A stretch of 12,804 nt of DNA from Spirochaetes bacterium RBG_16_67_19 (GCA_001829505.1 MIBK01000034.1:1-12804), one strand, 5' to 3'; positions 1 to 8,179 are shown, counted from the stretch's first letter. Notes: generated by a model not told the origin, from the letters alone. Translations and numbers: made by a program.

Positions 1-1
1 C

Positions 2-1570
2 TCGCGGCACCTCATCGCCGCCAAGTCCCCGCAGACCGGCACCTTTTCGGACAGCTACGCCGGCGGCTGGTTCGGCGCCGAGCTGGCCAAGGCCGGCTGG
101 ATGGGGATCATCTTCGAGGGCCGGGCCAAGGCCTTGAGCCTGCTGCGGATCGACGGGGACAAAGCTACCCTGGAGGACGCGCACGAGCTGGCCGGAAAGA
201 CCACCTACGAGGTGGACGAGCTGTACAAGGACTACCGGGTGGCCACCATCGGCCCGGCGGGCGAGAAGCTGGTGAAGTTCGCCATCGTGGCCAATGACTG
301 CACCCGGCGCCAGCGGGCGGGGGTGGCCGGCCGCGGCGGCATGGGCGCCGTGATGGGCTCGAAGAACCTGAAGGCCGTGCTGGTGAAGGCGGAAGGCGCC
401 CCTGACCAGTTCATCCCGGCGGAGCATCGCGCCGGGGTGACGGAGCTGCGCCGGGAGTTCGTGGAGTATCTGAAGAAAGAGGTGGTCCCCGGCATGGGCC
501 TGGGCGGCAACCTGCCGGCCATGCAGGTGACCGCCGACGCCAAGATCACCCCGGTGTCCAACTTCCGCCGGGGCTACGACGACGAGTACAAGAAGGTGGG
601 CGAGAGCGCCTTCAAGGAGATCACCACCGGCAAGAAGACCTGCTACCTCTGCCCGGTAGCCTGCGGGGTGAGCACCAAGGCCGCCCTCGGCCCGTTCGCC
701 GGCACGGAGCTGGAGCGCATCGAATACGAAACCGTGGCCCTGAACGGCCCCAACTGCCTGCAGTACGACATCGGCACCGTGGTGAAGATCGGCCGGCTGT
801 GCAACGAGGCCGGCATCGACACCATCGCCTTCGGGGCCATCACCGCCTTCCTCATGGAGCTCACCGAGAAGGGCCTTACCGACTACAAGCTCCCCTGGGG
901 CGACGGAGCGGGCCAGGTGCGCCTGCTGGGCGAAATCGCCCGGCGGGAGGGCCTGGGCGACCTGCTGGCCGAGGGCCTGGCTCCGGCCGCGAAAAAACTG
1001 GGGCAGGAGCGCTTCGCCGTGCAGGTCAAGGGCCTGGAGATCCCGGGCTACGACTCGCGCGGGCCGGTGGGCATGGCCCTGGCCTACGCCACGGCGGACC
1101 GGGGCGGCGACCACCTGCGGGCCTGGACGGTCGTGGCCGAGGCCTCCGCGCCGCATACCCTGGAGGGCAAGGCCAGGCTGGTCAAGGACCTGCAGGACCG
1201 CAACGCGGGGCTGTGGACCCTGATCGGCTGCGACAACATCCCGGCCAACACCACCGGCGACCCGGCGAAATTCGTGGAGCTGTCGGTGAAAGGACTGAAC
1301 GTGCTGGGCCAGGAAATGAGCGTGGAGAGGCTGCTGGAGAGCGGCGAGCGGATCTACAACCTCACTCGCCAGTTCAACGTGCGCGAGGGCTTCAGCCGCA
1401 AAGAGGACCGCCTGCCGCCGCGGCTGACCGAAAAGCGGGAGGACACCGGCTGGAGCATCGCCGCCGAGGACTTCCAGCGGCTTCTGGACGAATACTACGG
1501 CCTCAGGGGCTGGGACCAGGAGGGCCGGCCCACCAAGGCCACGCTGCAGAAGCTGGGCATCAAGACCTGA
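2..1570 (+). CDS. aor: Aldehyde:ferredoxin oxidoreductase family protein (5'-truncated)
   Basis: This is a tungsten-pterin oxidoreductase of the AOR family, which oxidises aldehydes to carboxylic acids (or runs the reverse) with ferredoxin in the cytoplasm. The frame is open to the window's left edge. 522 codons are visible, and by comparison with Pyrococcus furiosus AOR about 80 N-terminal residues are missing. The N-terminal pterin-binding part shows KSPQTG, GGWFGAELAKAG and GRGGMGAVMGSKNLKAVLV. The [4Fe-4S] ligands are in CYLCPVACG (Cys codons at 641, 650 and 662), with the fourth Cys at 1229, about 190 residues later as expected. The active-site Glu (YET, codon 728) and His (GGDH, codon 1112), matching Glu313 and His448 of the Pyrococcus enzyme, are both present. 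The C-terminus (YYGLRGWDQEG) is typical of the family. A moaD-like gene follows after 2 nt, as is common for this family. The substrate cannot be assigned from sequence, and W versus Mo is inferred from the family. Confidence 0.95.
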   Translation, partial: SRHLIAAKSPQTGTFSDSYAGGWFGAELAKAGWMGIIFEGRAKALSLLRIDGDKATLEDAHELAGKTTYEVDELYKDYRVATIGPAGEKLVKFAIVANDCTRRQRAGVAGRGGMGAVMGSKNLKAVLVKAEGAPDQFIPAEHRAGVTELRREFVEYLKKEVVPGMGLGGNLPAMQVTADAKITPVSNFRRGYDDEYKKVGESAFKEITTGKKTCYLCPVACGVSTKAALGPFAGTELERIEYETVALNGPNCLQYDIGTVVKIGRLCNEAGIDTIAFGAITAFLMELTEKGLTDYKLPWGDGAGQVRLLGEIARREGLGDLLAEGLAPAAKKLGQERFAVQVKGLEIPGYDSRGPVGMALAYATADRGGDHLRAWTVVAEASAPHTLEGKARLVKDLQDRNAGLWTLIGCDNIPANTTGDPAKFVELSVKGLNVLGQEMSVERLLESGERIYNLTRQFNVREGFSRKEDRLPPRLTEKREDTGWSIAAEDFQRLLDEYYGLRGWDQEGRPTKATLQKLGIKT

Positions 1571-1572
1571 GG

Positions 1573-1824
1573 ATGGTGCGGGTCAAGCTGTACGGCAGCG
1601 CGCGGGCCTTGGCCGCCCGGGAGGAGCTCGCCCTGGAGCTGCCCTCCGTCCTGCCGCTGCAGGAGCTGCTGCAGCGCATTGCCCCGGAAGGACGGCCGCT
1701 GCCCCCGGGAATTGCCAGCGCAATCCTGATCAACGGCAGGAACTGCGCCTTCCGCGAGGGCCTGGCCACCCCCATCGTCGACGGGGATCTGATCGAGGTC
1801 CTGCCCATCGTCACCGGCGGGTGA
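1573..1824 (+). CDS. moaD: MoaD/ThiS-family sulfur carrier protein
   Basis: This is an 83-residue ubiquitin-like sulfur carrier. Family members are adenylated and thiocarboxylated on a C-terminal Gly-Gly and donate sulfur to molybdopterin or tungstopterin. The start VRVKLYGSARAL, the central AILINGRN strand and the end DGDLIEVLPIVTGG match MoaD/ThiS proteins, including the exposed terminal Gly-Gly. The ATG lies 2 nt after the AOR stop, in TGAGGATG, so the GAGG is too close to act as an ideal ribosome site and translational coupling to the oxidoreductase is likely. The GTG at codon 2 is a less likely start. The position suggests a carrier dedicated to the AOR cofactor, not thiamine synthesis. 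That role is inferred from context and the gene symbol is approximate. Confidence 0.88.
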   Translation: MVRVKLYGSARALAAREELALELPSVLPLQELLQRIAPEGRPLPPGIASAILINGRNCAFREGLATPIVDGDLIEVLPIVTGG

Positions 1825-1845
1825 GGCCCCCGGGCCTGAAAGCGG

Positions 1846-3366
1846 CTACCTGCCGTTGAACACCGGCAGCAGGCAGTCGTACAGGCGCCGGTAGTCGGCG
1901 TACAGCAGCTCGTAGGGCTCGCGCTGCCGCGGGTCCGGCTCGAAGCGGCGGTCCACCTCCACGATCCGCGACAAGGCCTCCGCGGCCGACGGCCAGGCGC
2001 CGACGGCCGTCCCGGCCAGGACCGCGGCCCCCAGGCAGGCGGCGTCCTCCGTGTTCCTGGTGGTCGTCACGGGAAGCCCGGTCAGGTCCGCCTTGATCTG
2101 GCACCACAGGGGACTCTTGGCCCCTCCCCCCAGGGAGCGGATCTCGCCCACCTCGATGCCCAGGTCCCGCACCGCGTCGATCATCCGGCGGCAGATCAGG
2201 GCCACGGACTCCAGGATGGCCCGCAGCACGTGCGCCCGGGTATGGTGCAGGCTCAGCCCGTAAAGCACCCCCCGGGCCCTGGGATTGGCTTCCGGCAGGC
2301 CGGCGCCCTGGAAGTGCGGGAGCAGCACCAGCCCTTCGGCGCCCGCCGGGATTGAAGAAGCCTCGCGCGTGAGCAGCTCGTAGGGATCGGTCCCGGAAGC
2401 GGCAGCCTCCCTCATGGCCTCGGCGCAGAAACCATCCCTGAACCAGCGCAGGACCATGCCCCCCGTCATGGAGAAGGCGTGCATCATGTAGGTGTCCGGC
2501 AGGCCATAGTAGAAGCAGGGCATCTGCCGCAGGGGATCGGTCCGGGGCTGCTCCACCAGGGCCACCACGGCCACGTTGGAGCCAGTGCACTCGGAAAAGA
2601 TGCCCGGGCGCACGTTTCCGACCCCCAGCGCGCCGCAGGCCTGGTCCAGCGCCCCGGTGGCCACGATGGTGGAGGGAGCCAGGCCCAGCTCCTCGGCCGC
2701 TTCCCGGCGGATCGTGCCGATCGCCTGCCCGGGCTCCACGACCTCCGGCAGCTGCTCCTCCCCGATGCCCAACTCCTGCAGCATCCGGGGCCAGTAGCGC
2801 TTGGTGCGCAGCTCCCACCAGGTCGTGGAGCAGAGCAGGGAGCCCTCGGCCACGAAGCGGCCGGTCAGGCGGTGGATGAGCCAGTCTTCGATCAGCAGGA
2901 ACTTGTGCACCCGCCCGAAAAGCTCCGCCCGGTTGCGCCGCAGCCAGAGGACCTTGGAGGCCGGCCACATGGGCAGCATGGCGACCTGGCCGGTGACTTC
3001 GTGCACGAGCTGGTTGCCCAGGGCGGCGGCCAGGTCGTCGCTCTCGCGCTGGGCGCGGTTGTCCATCCAGACGATAGCCGGGGCCAGGGCCCGGCCCTGC
3101 CGGTCCACCGCGAGCAATGTCTCCCCCTGGGCCGAGATGCCCAACGCCCGGATGCGGCCGGGGGCCACGCCGCCGGAGGCCAGGACCGCCGCCAAGGCGT
3201 CCCGGAAGGCCCGCCAGTAGACCTCCGCCTCCTGTTCCACCACCTGGGGCGCGGGGGTGAGCAGGGGGTACTCCCGGGTGCTGGCGGCGACCCGCCGGCC
3301 GGAGCCGTCGAACAGGGCCGCCTTGATGGCCGTGGTCCCCAGGTCCACACCGAGCAGATGGCCCAT
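1846..3366 (-). CDS. FGGY-family carbohydrate kinase (xylulokinase-like)
   Basis: This 506-residue sugar kinase of the ASKHA/FGGY fold transfers the ATP gamma-phosphate to a sugar or polyol. FGGY_N features are the phosphate-1 loop GVDLGTTAIKA (residues 6-16) and WMDNR (100-104). The catalytic-base region is GALDQACGALGVG, with the likely base Asp241. FGGY_C shows GLVLLPHFQGAGLPEANPRARG (about 345-366) and the adenosine motif SLGGGAKSPLW (411-421). The usual GER.P-type segment reads GAGLP here. Length is normal for xylulokinase, gluconokinase and related enzymes, and the substrate cannot be chosen from sequence alone. It is the last gene of the minus-strand run, starting 17 nt after the EIIA stop, with no good Shine-Dalgarno at normal spacing (a GAGG lies about 15 nt upstream). 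It converges with the moaD-like gene, leaving only 21 nt between the stops. Confidence 0.92.
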   Translation of the reverse strand: MGHLLGVDLGTTAIKAALFDGSGRRVAASTREYPLLTPAPQVVEQEAEVYWRAFRDALAAVLASGGVAPGRIRALGISAQGETLLAVDRQGRALAPAIVWMDNRAQRESDDLAAALGNQLVHEVTGQVAMLPMWPASKVLWLRRNRAELFGRVHKFLLIEDWLIHRLTGRFVAEGSLLCSTTWWELRTKRYWPRMLQELGIGEEQLPEVVEPGQAIGTIRREAAEELGLAPSTIVATGALDQACGALGVGNVRPGIFSECTGSNVAVVALVEQPRTDPLRQMPCFYYGLPDTYMMHAFSMTGGMVLRWFRDGFCAEAMREAAASGTDPYELLTREASSIPAGAEGLVLLPHFQGAGLPEANPRARGVLYGLSLHHTRAHVLRAILESVALICRRMIDAVRDLGIEVGEIRSLGGGAKSPLWCQIKADLTGLPVTTTRNTEDAACLGAAVLAGTAVGAWPSAAEALSRIVEVDRRFEPDPRQREPYELLYADYRRLYDCLLPVFNGR

Positions 3367-3383
3367 CGCCGCGGATTAGCGCC

Positions 3384-3833
3384 TCAACCCTCGCGGATCA
3401 GCTCCGCCACTTCCCTGCCCGAGGAAGCCCCGGCCAGCAGGCGCAGGAAAGTGGGGCTCTTGGCCAGGCGGGCGATCTCGGCCAGGGCCTGGATGTGCGG
3501 CCCGGACTGGTCCGGGGGGGCCAGCAGGAGGAAGAACAGCTTCGAGAGCTCCCCGTCGGCGGACTGGAAATCCACGCCCTGGGGGGCGATGCCGATGGCC
3601 GCGGTGAGCTGGCGCACGGCCCGGGTCTTGGCATGGGGCACGGCCACTCCCTGCTCCAGCCCCGTGGAGCCCAGCGCCTCGCGGGTGAGCAGGGCGTCGT
3701 ACACCGACTCCAGCTCGGTGATCCGTCCGGCGTCCAGCAGCACCTGGACCAGCTCGCGGATCACCTCGTTCTTGGTTTTTCCGGCGAGGGGCACCTTCAC
3801 CACCTCGGGAGTGATCAGATCCACTAGGGCCAT
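3384..3833 (-). CDS. PTS EIIA type-2 domain protein (PtsN/fructose-type, stand-alone)
   Basis: This 149-residue single-domain protein belongs to the fructose/mannitol/nitrogen class of phosphotransferase EIIA. These proteins accept a phosphate from HPr or NPr on a histidine and either pass it to EIIB or act as regulators. The active-site segment GVAVPHAKT places the phospho-His at residue 67. The surrounding pattern (ITPEVV near the start, EQGVAVPHAKT, then FFLLLAPPDQSGPHIQALAEIARL) is characteristic, and the domain fills the whole protein. No EIIB, EIIC or HPr is encoded in the window, so a regulatory role like that of EIIA-Ntr, or service to a permease encoded elsewhere, are both possible. 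It begins 21 nt after the Usp-like gene with a clear ribosome site, and the kinase follows. Confidence 0.93.
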   Translation of the reverse strand: MALVDLITPEVVKVPLAGKTKNEVIRELVQVLLDAGRITELESVYDALLTREALGSTGLEQGVAVPHAKTRAVRQLTAAIGIAPQGVDFQSADGELSKLFFLLLAPPDQSGPHIQALAEIARLAKSPTFLRLLAGASSGREVAELIREG

Positions 3834-3840
3834 GGGAAAA

Positions 3841-3849
3841 CCTCTCTTT
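3841..3849 (-). promoter_or_regulatory. Ribosome binding site of the EIIA gene
   Basis: On the minus strand this reads AAAGAGAGG, ending 7 nt before the ATG at 3833. It lies in the 21-nt gap after the Usp-like gene, so EIIA can be translated without coupling. It also supports the chosen start. Confidence 0.7.
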
Positions 3850-3854
3850 CGCCT

Positions 3855-4343
3855 CTACACCAGCGCGTCGTAAAGGGCCGCCACCCGTTCCTCGTCCTTG
3901 ACCACCAGCACCGAGCAGGGCACGGTGCGCAGCGCCCGGTCGGCCTCGTCGTACAGCTCGTCCCTGCGGCTGCGCACGCTGGACAGCTCGCCCATGACCA
4001 GCAGGTCGATCTTGTTGGCCAGCACGCAGTTCTTGATTTCCTGGTGCACCGTGCCGCTGGCGCTGGCGGTCTGCACCACCAGGCCCTTCTTGCGGGCCAG
4101 GCTGCGCACGTGGTTGAGGTAGCGCTGCGAGTCCTCCTCCAGATCGCGCAGGTACTCCTCCTGCTCGGCCTTCACGAAAATGCGCGCCTTCAACAGATCG
4201 CCCAGCGCGCGGGTGTTCACCACGTACAACGCGGTGAGCTCGGCGCGGTAATAGCGCGACAGGCAGATGGCGTACTGGGCGGCGGTGATGGAACCTTCGC
4301 TGCCGTCCATGTACAGCAAAATTCTACGGATGGGGCCTTCCAT
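3855..4343 (-). CDS. Universal stress protein (UspA) family protein, non-canonical
   Basis: This 162-residue cytoplasmic UspA-fold protein starts RRILLYMDGSEGS and shows the family's LYVVNTRA strand, the NKIDLLVMGE segment and the C-terminal VPCSVLVVKD strand. The ATP-binding signature G-x2-G-x9-G-(S/T) expected after the VMG strand is missing: the region reads MGELSSVRSRRDELYDEADRAL. This protein therefore probably belongs to the non-nucleotide-binding side of the family. A central charged helix (about residues 58-88) may form a coiled coil. ATG at 4343 is preferred: it shares one base with the subunit D stop (TGATG) and has AAAGGGGGAG four bases upstream. A TTG three bases earlier would sit almost on top of that site. 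Its place directly behind the V-ATPase suggests a role linked to the pump or its regulation, which is inference. Confidence 0.87.
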   Translation of the reverse strand: MEGPIRRILLYMDGSEGSITAAQYAICLSRYYRAELTALYVVNTRALGDLLKARIFVKAEQEEYLRDLEEDSQRYLNHVRSLARKKGLVVQTASASGTVHQEIKNCVLANKIDLLVMGELSSVRSRRDELYDEADRALRTVPCSVLVVKDEERVAALYDALV

Positions 4344-4972
4344 CAATCTCCCCCTTTCCGGACCAGGAGCCGGTTCTTCACCATCTTCATCAGCACGAAC
4401 ATGTCCCGTTCGTTCTCCTCCAGCCGGTTCTGGATGAACAGGACGTTGGAGCGCAGCTCGGGGATGGCGATCTTCTCCAGGGCGTTGACCTTGCGGATGG
4501 TCTTGCGCACCTCCGTGGCCAGGCGGATGACCGAGATCTTCAGCTCGGCCAGGCGGCCCATCAGCTGCAGGGCCTGCTTGAACTCATTGATCGAGCCGTC
4601 GATCCAGAAGCTGGTGCCCATGGGGCTGTAGTAGGGCGGGTGCTCCACGAAGCTGGTCTCCACCACCGGCAGGCGCACCCCCATGACCCGGCGCTGCTTC
4701 AGGGTGATCTCGGCGGCGATGTTCACCGCGCTGGCCAGGGTGGCCACCTTGAGCTTGCCGGTGTGCATGACCGCTTCCTGCAGGGTGCGGTAGGCCTCGG
4801 CCAGGGCCCGCACCACCCGCTCCTGGAAGTCCACGGTCTGGTCCACCAGGGCCAGCAGCTCCAGCACCAGGATGTTGCGCTTCTGGTCCAGCAGCTCGTG
4901 GCCCAGGCGGGCGAAGGACAGCTCCTGGCGCAGCTTGAGGAGATTGGTCTTGGTGGGGGCGATGCTGGCCAT
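4343..4972 (-). CDS. atpD: V/A-type ATP synthase subunit D
   Basis: This 209-residue central rotor-shaft subunit forms a long helical hairpin that runs through the A3B3 hexamer and couples ATP turnover to ring rotation, working with F and C. The family start APTKTNLLKLRQEL followed by the LLDQKRNILVLEL helix is clear. The protein is mostly helical, with a central segment (VETSFVEHPPYYSP, about 104-117) and a long C-terminal helix ending in EENERDMFVLMKMVKNRL. The length is typical. The gene lies 5 nt after subunit B, with a modest GGAAG upstream inside the end of B, and its TGA shares a base with the next ATG. D is the last ATPase gene in this run, as in most V/A-type operons. Confidence 0.96.
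   Translation of the reverse strand: MASIAPTKTNLLKLRQELSFARLGHELLDQKRNILVLELLALVDQTVDFQERVVRALAEAYRTLQEAVMHTGKLKVATLASAVNIAAEITLKQRRVMGVRLPVVETSFVEHPPYYSPMGTSFWIDGSINEFKQALQLMGRLAELKISVIRLATEVRKTIRKVNALEKIAIPELRSNVLFIQNRLEENERDMFVLMKMVKNRLLVRKGGD
4348..4357 (-). promoter_or_regulatory. Ribosome binding site of the Usp-like gene
   Basis: AAAGGGGGAG on the minus strand lies inside the last codons of subunit D, four bases before ATG at 4343. It decides the start in favour of ATG over the TTG at 4346, which would leave a spacer of one base. Confidence 0.65.
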
Positions 4973-4977
4973 GCGCT

Positions 4978-6414
4978 CTACTTCCCGTAGAACTTCTCGA
5001 TCTCGGTCTCGGTCACCCGGTGCAGCTCCTCGGCCGGCAGCATGGTCAGCACCTCCCAGCCCCGGTCCAGGGTCTGCTCGATGGTGCGATCCTCGCTCTG
5101 GGTCTGGCTGACGAACTTGCGCTCGAAAGCCTCCCCGAACTCCAGGTACTGGTGGTCCAGGGGGGTGAGCTCTTCTTCCCCGATGACCGAAGCCAGGTTC
5201 CTCACGTCCTTGACGTAGCTGTAGGCGGCGAATAGCTGGCTGGCCAGGTGCGGGTGGTCCTCCCGGGTCATGCCCTCGCCGATGCCGTCCTTCATCAGGC
5301 GCGACAGGGAGGGCAGCCCGGCCACCGGCGGGTACAGCCCGCGGCCGTGCATCTCCCGCTCGAAGACGATCTGCCCCTCGGTGATGTAGCCGGTCAGGTC
5401 GGGGATGGGGTGGGAGATGTCGTCGTTGGGCATGGTCAGGATGGGCATCTGGGTGATGGAGCCCTTGTAGCCCTGCAGCATGCCGCTTCTCTCGTACAGC
5501 TCGGCCAGGTCGGAGTACAGATAGCCGGGATAGCCCTTGCGGGAGGGGATCTCGCCGCGGATGGTGGAGATTTCCCGCAGGGCCTCGCAGTAGTTGGACA
5601 TGTCGGTCATGATCACCAGCACGTGCATGTCCAGGTTGTAGGCCAGGTGCTCGGCCAGGGTCAGGGCCGTGCGCGGGGTGATCAGGCGCTCGATGGAGGG
5701 GTCGTCGGCCAGGGACAGGAACAGGGCCACGTTGTCCAGCACGCCGGTCTCCTCGAAGGAGCTGGAGAAGAAGCGGGCCACGTCGTGCTTCACGCCCATG
5801 GCCGCGAACACCACCGCGAACTGGGTTTCCGTGCCGCGGATCTTGGCCTGGCGGGCGATCTGGGCGGCCAGCTCGTTGTGCGGCAGGCCGTTGCCGGAGA
5901 AGATCGGCAGCTTCTGCCCGCGGATCAGGGTGTTCATGCCGTCGATCACCGAGATCCCGGTCTGGATGAAGTCCCGCGGGTACTCGCGCGAAGTGGGGTT
6001 GATCGGCCGGCCGTTGACGTCCACCTCCAGGTCCCCGGCCGGGGCCGGGCCCCCGTCGATGGGCTGCCCCAGGCCGTTGAACACCCGGCCCAGCATGCGC
6101 TCGCTCACCCCGATCCTCTGCGGCTCGCCCCGGAAACGCACGTGGGTGCCCGGCATGGTCAGCCCCGAGGTGCCCTCGAACACCTGCACGACCACGACGT
6201 CCGCCGCGGTGTCCAGCACGATGCCCAGGCGGGTCGCGCCCCGCGGGTCCACGATTTCCACCAGCTCCCGGTAGCCCACGGGGTGGGTGTTCTTCACGAA
6301 CACCAGCGGTCCGTCGATGCGGTCCACTCCCACGTATTCGCGCCCGGCCAGCAGGCGGCGCCGGGCCTCCTCGCGGGTGAAACCCGCCGGCGGCGCCTTA
6401 TTGCTCTTCGTCAT
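4978..6414 (-). CDS. atpB: V/A-type ATP synthase subunit B (regulatory nucleotide-binding subunit)
   Basis: This 478-residue non-catalytic subunit alternates with A in the A3B3 head. Visible family motifs are GPLVFV near residue 35, [17 protein letters not shown] (148-164), [17 protein letters not shown] (165-181), [25 protein letters not shown] and PSLSRLM. The SGNGLPHN segment replaces a Walker A motif, as expected for B, and Arg372 in SLSRL corresponds to the arginine-finger region. Compared with Thermus B the protein has roughly 20-25 extra residues before [12 protein letters not shown], rich in Lys and Arg. The ATG at 6414 overlaps the end of subunit A by 17 nt and has a good CTGGAG site 7 nt upstream, so the long start is favoured. 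An internal GTG near codon 28 is the alternative. Confidence 0.97.
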   Translation of the reverse strand: MTKSNKAPPAGFTREEARRRLLAGREYVGVDRIDGPLVFVKNTHPVGYRELVEIVDPRGATRLGIVLDTAADVVVVQVFEGTSGLTMPGTHVRFRGEPQRIGVSERMLGRVFNGLGQPIDGGPAPAGDLEVDVNGRPINPTSREYPRDFIQTGISVIDGMNTLIRGQKLPIFSGNGLPHNELAAQIARQAKIRGTETQFAVVFAAMGVKHDVARFFSSSFEETGVLDNVALFLSLADDPSIERLITPRTALTLAEHLAYNLDMHVLVIMTDMSNYCEALREISTIRGEIPSRKGYPGYLYSDLAELYERSGMLQGYKGSITQMPILTMPNDDISHPIPDLTGYITEGQIVFEREMHGRGLYPPVAGLPSLSRLMKDGIGEGMTREDHPHLASQLFAAYSYVKDVRNLASVIGEEELTPLDHQYLEFGEAFERKFVSQTQSEDRTIEQTLDRGWEVLTMLPAEELHRVTETEIEKFYGK

Positions 6415-8179
6415 AGACCGACTCCAGCTGGCCCAGCGAGCGCTCCAGGCGCGCGGCGAGGCGGTCGAAGGAGGCGAGGTCCTCGTTGGCCAGGTTGAAT
6501 TTCATCTTGATGACCTCTTGCAGGATCTTCAGACGTTTCAGGCGCACCAGGGTGACCCCCTTGCGGATGGCCTCCGCCCCGCGCCGCCAGAAGGTCAGGA
6601 TCAGGGAGAGCATCTTCATCTGCTTCTGGGCGCTGGAGAAGCGGTCGATGTCGTCGAAGGCGCTCTGCTGCAGGAAGGCGTTCTTGAACAGGTTGCAGAC
6701 TTCCAGCACGAAGCGCTGGCTGTCGGGCAAGGCGTCGGGCCCGACCAGTTTCACCACCTGCTGCAGGCGCACTTCCCGCTGCAGCAGCTCCATGATCTCC
6801 GCGCGATCCCTGGTCCAGGCCGGGCCCACCTCCCGCTCCCACCAGGCGGTCACTTCCCCCAGGTACTCGCTGTAGCTGTCCAACCAGGAGATGGCCGGGT
6901 AATGCCGGGCGTTGGCCAGCTGCCGGTCCAGGGCCCAGAAGCAGCGCACGAAGCGCTTGGTGTGCTGGGTCACCGGCTCGGAGAAGTCGCCGCCCGGAGG
7001 GGAAACCGCGCCGATGATGGTGACCGACCCCTCCTGCCCGGACAGGACGCTCACGTGCCCGGCCCGCTCGTAGAACTCGGCGATGCGCGTAGGCAGGTAG
7101 GCCGGGAAGCCTTCCTCCGCCGGCATCTCCTCCATGCGCCCGGAAAGCTCGCGCAGGGCCTCGGCCCAGCGGGAGGTGGAGTCGGCCATCACCGCCACGT
7201 GGTAGCCCTGGTCGCGGAAGTACTCCGCCAGGGTCGCCCCGGTGTAGATCGAGGCCTCGCGGGCGGACACGGGCATGTTGGAGGTGTTGGCAATGAGCAC
7301 GGTGCGCTCCATCAGGCTGCGCCCCGTGCGGGGATCGATCAGCTTGGGGAACTCGGTGAGCACGTCGGTCATCTCGTTGCCGCGCTCCCCGCAGCCGATA
7401 TAGACGATGATCGAGGCGTCGCACCATTTGGCGATGGCGTGCTGGGTCATGGTCTTGCCCGTGCCGAATCCCCCCGGGATGGCCACCGTGCCGCCCAGGG
7501 CCACGGGGAACAGGGTGTCGATGACCCGCTGCCCGGTGATCAGGGGGTGGCTCACCCGCAGCCGCTCCCGGATGGGCCGGGGCGTGCGGATCGGCCAGCG
7601 GTGCATCAGGAACAAGGGGATTTCCCCCGCGGCGGCGGCCACCGCCCCAATGGGCTCCGTGACGGTGTAATCGCCGGGGCCGGCCAGGGACTTCAGGGTG
7701 CCGGCGGCCTCAGGCGGCGCCAGGATACGGTGCTCCACCCCCTGGGTTTCCTGGACCGTTCCCAGCACCATGCCCGGGCTGACCTCCTGGCCGCTCTTCA
7801 GGGCGGCCGGCTGGAAGCGCCACTTCTTCTCGCGATTCAATGAGGGCAGGCTGATCCCCCGCTCGATGAAGCTGCCCGAGAGGTTGCGGATCTCTTCCAG
7901 CGGGCGCTGGATGCCGTCGTAGATGGTGCCGATCAGGCCCGGCCCCAGCTCCACGGACAGGGGGCTGCCGGAACCGTAGATATTGTCCCCCGGGGCGATG
8001 CCGGTGGTGTCCTCGTACACCTGGATGATGGCGCTGTCGCCGGAAAGCTTGATGGTCTCGCCCACCAGACGGACCTCCCCCACCCGCACCAGCTCCAGCA
8101 TCATGGCGTCGGTGACGCCGGTGGCCTCGATGACGGGCCCGTTGACCCGCCGCACCTGCCCTATGATTCTTTCGTCCAT
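6398..8179 (-). CDS. atpA: V/A-type ATP synthase catalytic subunit A
   Basis: This 593-residue catalytic subunit binds and hydrolyses or makes ATP at the A-B interfaces of the cytoplasmic head. The N-terminal barrel starts [13 protein letters not shown]. The A-specific bulge insertion (about 115-190) follows, then the Walker [10 protein letters not shown] (235-243), the catalytic Glu265 in CGERGNEM and the Walker B strand [12 protein letters not shown] with Asp333. Next comes the [18 protein letters not shown] stretch, and a helical C-terminal domain ends the protein. All key catalytic residues are present and the length is usual for the family. The ATG at 8179 overlaps the end of subunit E by 19 nt and lacks a convincing Shine-Dalgarno, so translation probably depends on coupling to E. 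The start is nevertheless secure, because it gives the typical N-terminus. The 3' end overlaps subunit B by 17 nt. Confidence 0.98.
   Translation of the reverse strand: MDERIIGQVRRVNGPVIEATGVTDAMMLELVRVGEVRLVGETIKLSGDSAIIQVYEDTTGIAPGDNIYGSGSPLSVELGPGLIGTIYDGIQRPLEEIRNLSGSFIERGISLPSLNREKKWRFQPAALKSGQEVSPGMVLGTVQETQGVEHRILAPPEAAGTLKSLAGPGDYTVTEPIGAVAAAAGEIPLFLMHRWPIRTPRPIRERLRVSHPLITGQRVIDTLFPVALGGTVAIPGGFGTGKTMTQHAIAKWCDASIIVYIGCGERGNEMTDVLTEFPKLIDPRTGRSLMERTVLIANTSNMPVSAREASIYTGATLAEYFRDQGYHVAVMADSTSRWAEALRELSGRMEEMPAEEGFPAYLPTRIAEFYERAGHVSVLSGQEGSVTIIGAVSPPGGDFSEPVTQHTKRFVRCFWALDRQLANARHYPAISWLDSYSEYLGEVTAWWEREVGPAWTRDRAEIMELLQREVRLQQVVKLVGPDALPDSQRFVLEVCNLFKNAFLQQSAFDDIDRFSSAQKQMKMLSLILTFWRRGAEAIRKGVTLVRLKRLKILQEVIKMKFNLANEDLASFDRLAARLERSLGQLESVYDEEQ

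Noticed and set aside
799..1572. Upstream in-frame extension of the moaD-like gene inside the AOR gene
   Set aside because: The translation is low-complexity Arg/Gly/His/Pro and overlaps conserved AOR sequence. Only the part from ATG 1573 is MoaD-like.
1824..1837. Possible bidirectional terminator hairpin (AGGCC-CCCG-GGCCT)
   Set aside because: The stem is only five pairs and no T-tract follows on either strand, so it does not meet the standard for an intrinsic terminator. I do not annotate it.
1811..2968. Minus-strand open frame overlapping the FGGY kinase in another frame
   Set aside because: Composition is Arg/Gly/Pro/Ala-rich and non-protein-like. The kinase frame has all FGGY motifs across the same bases.
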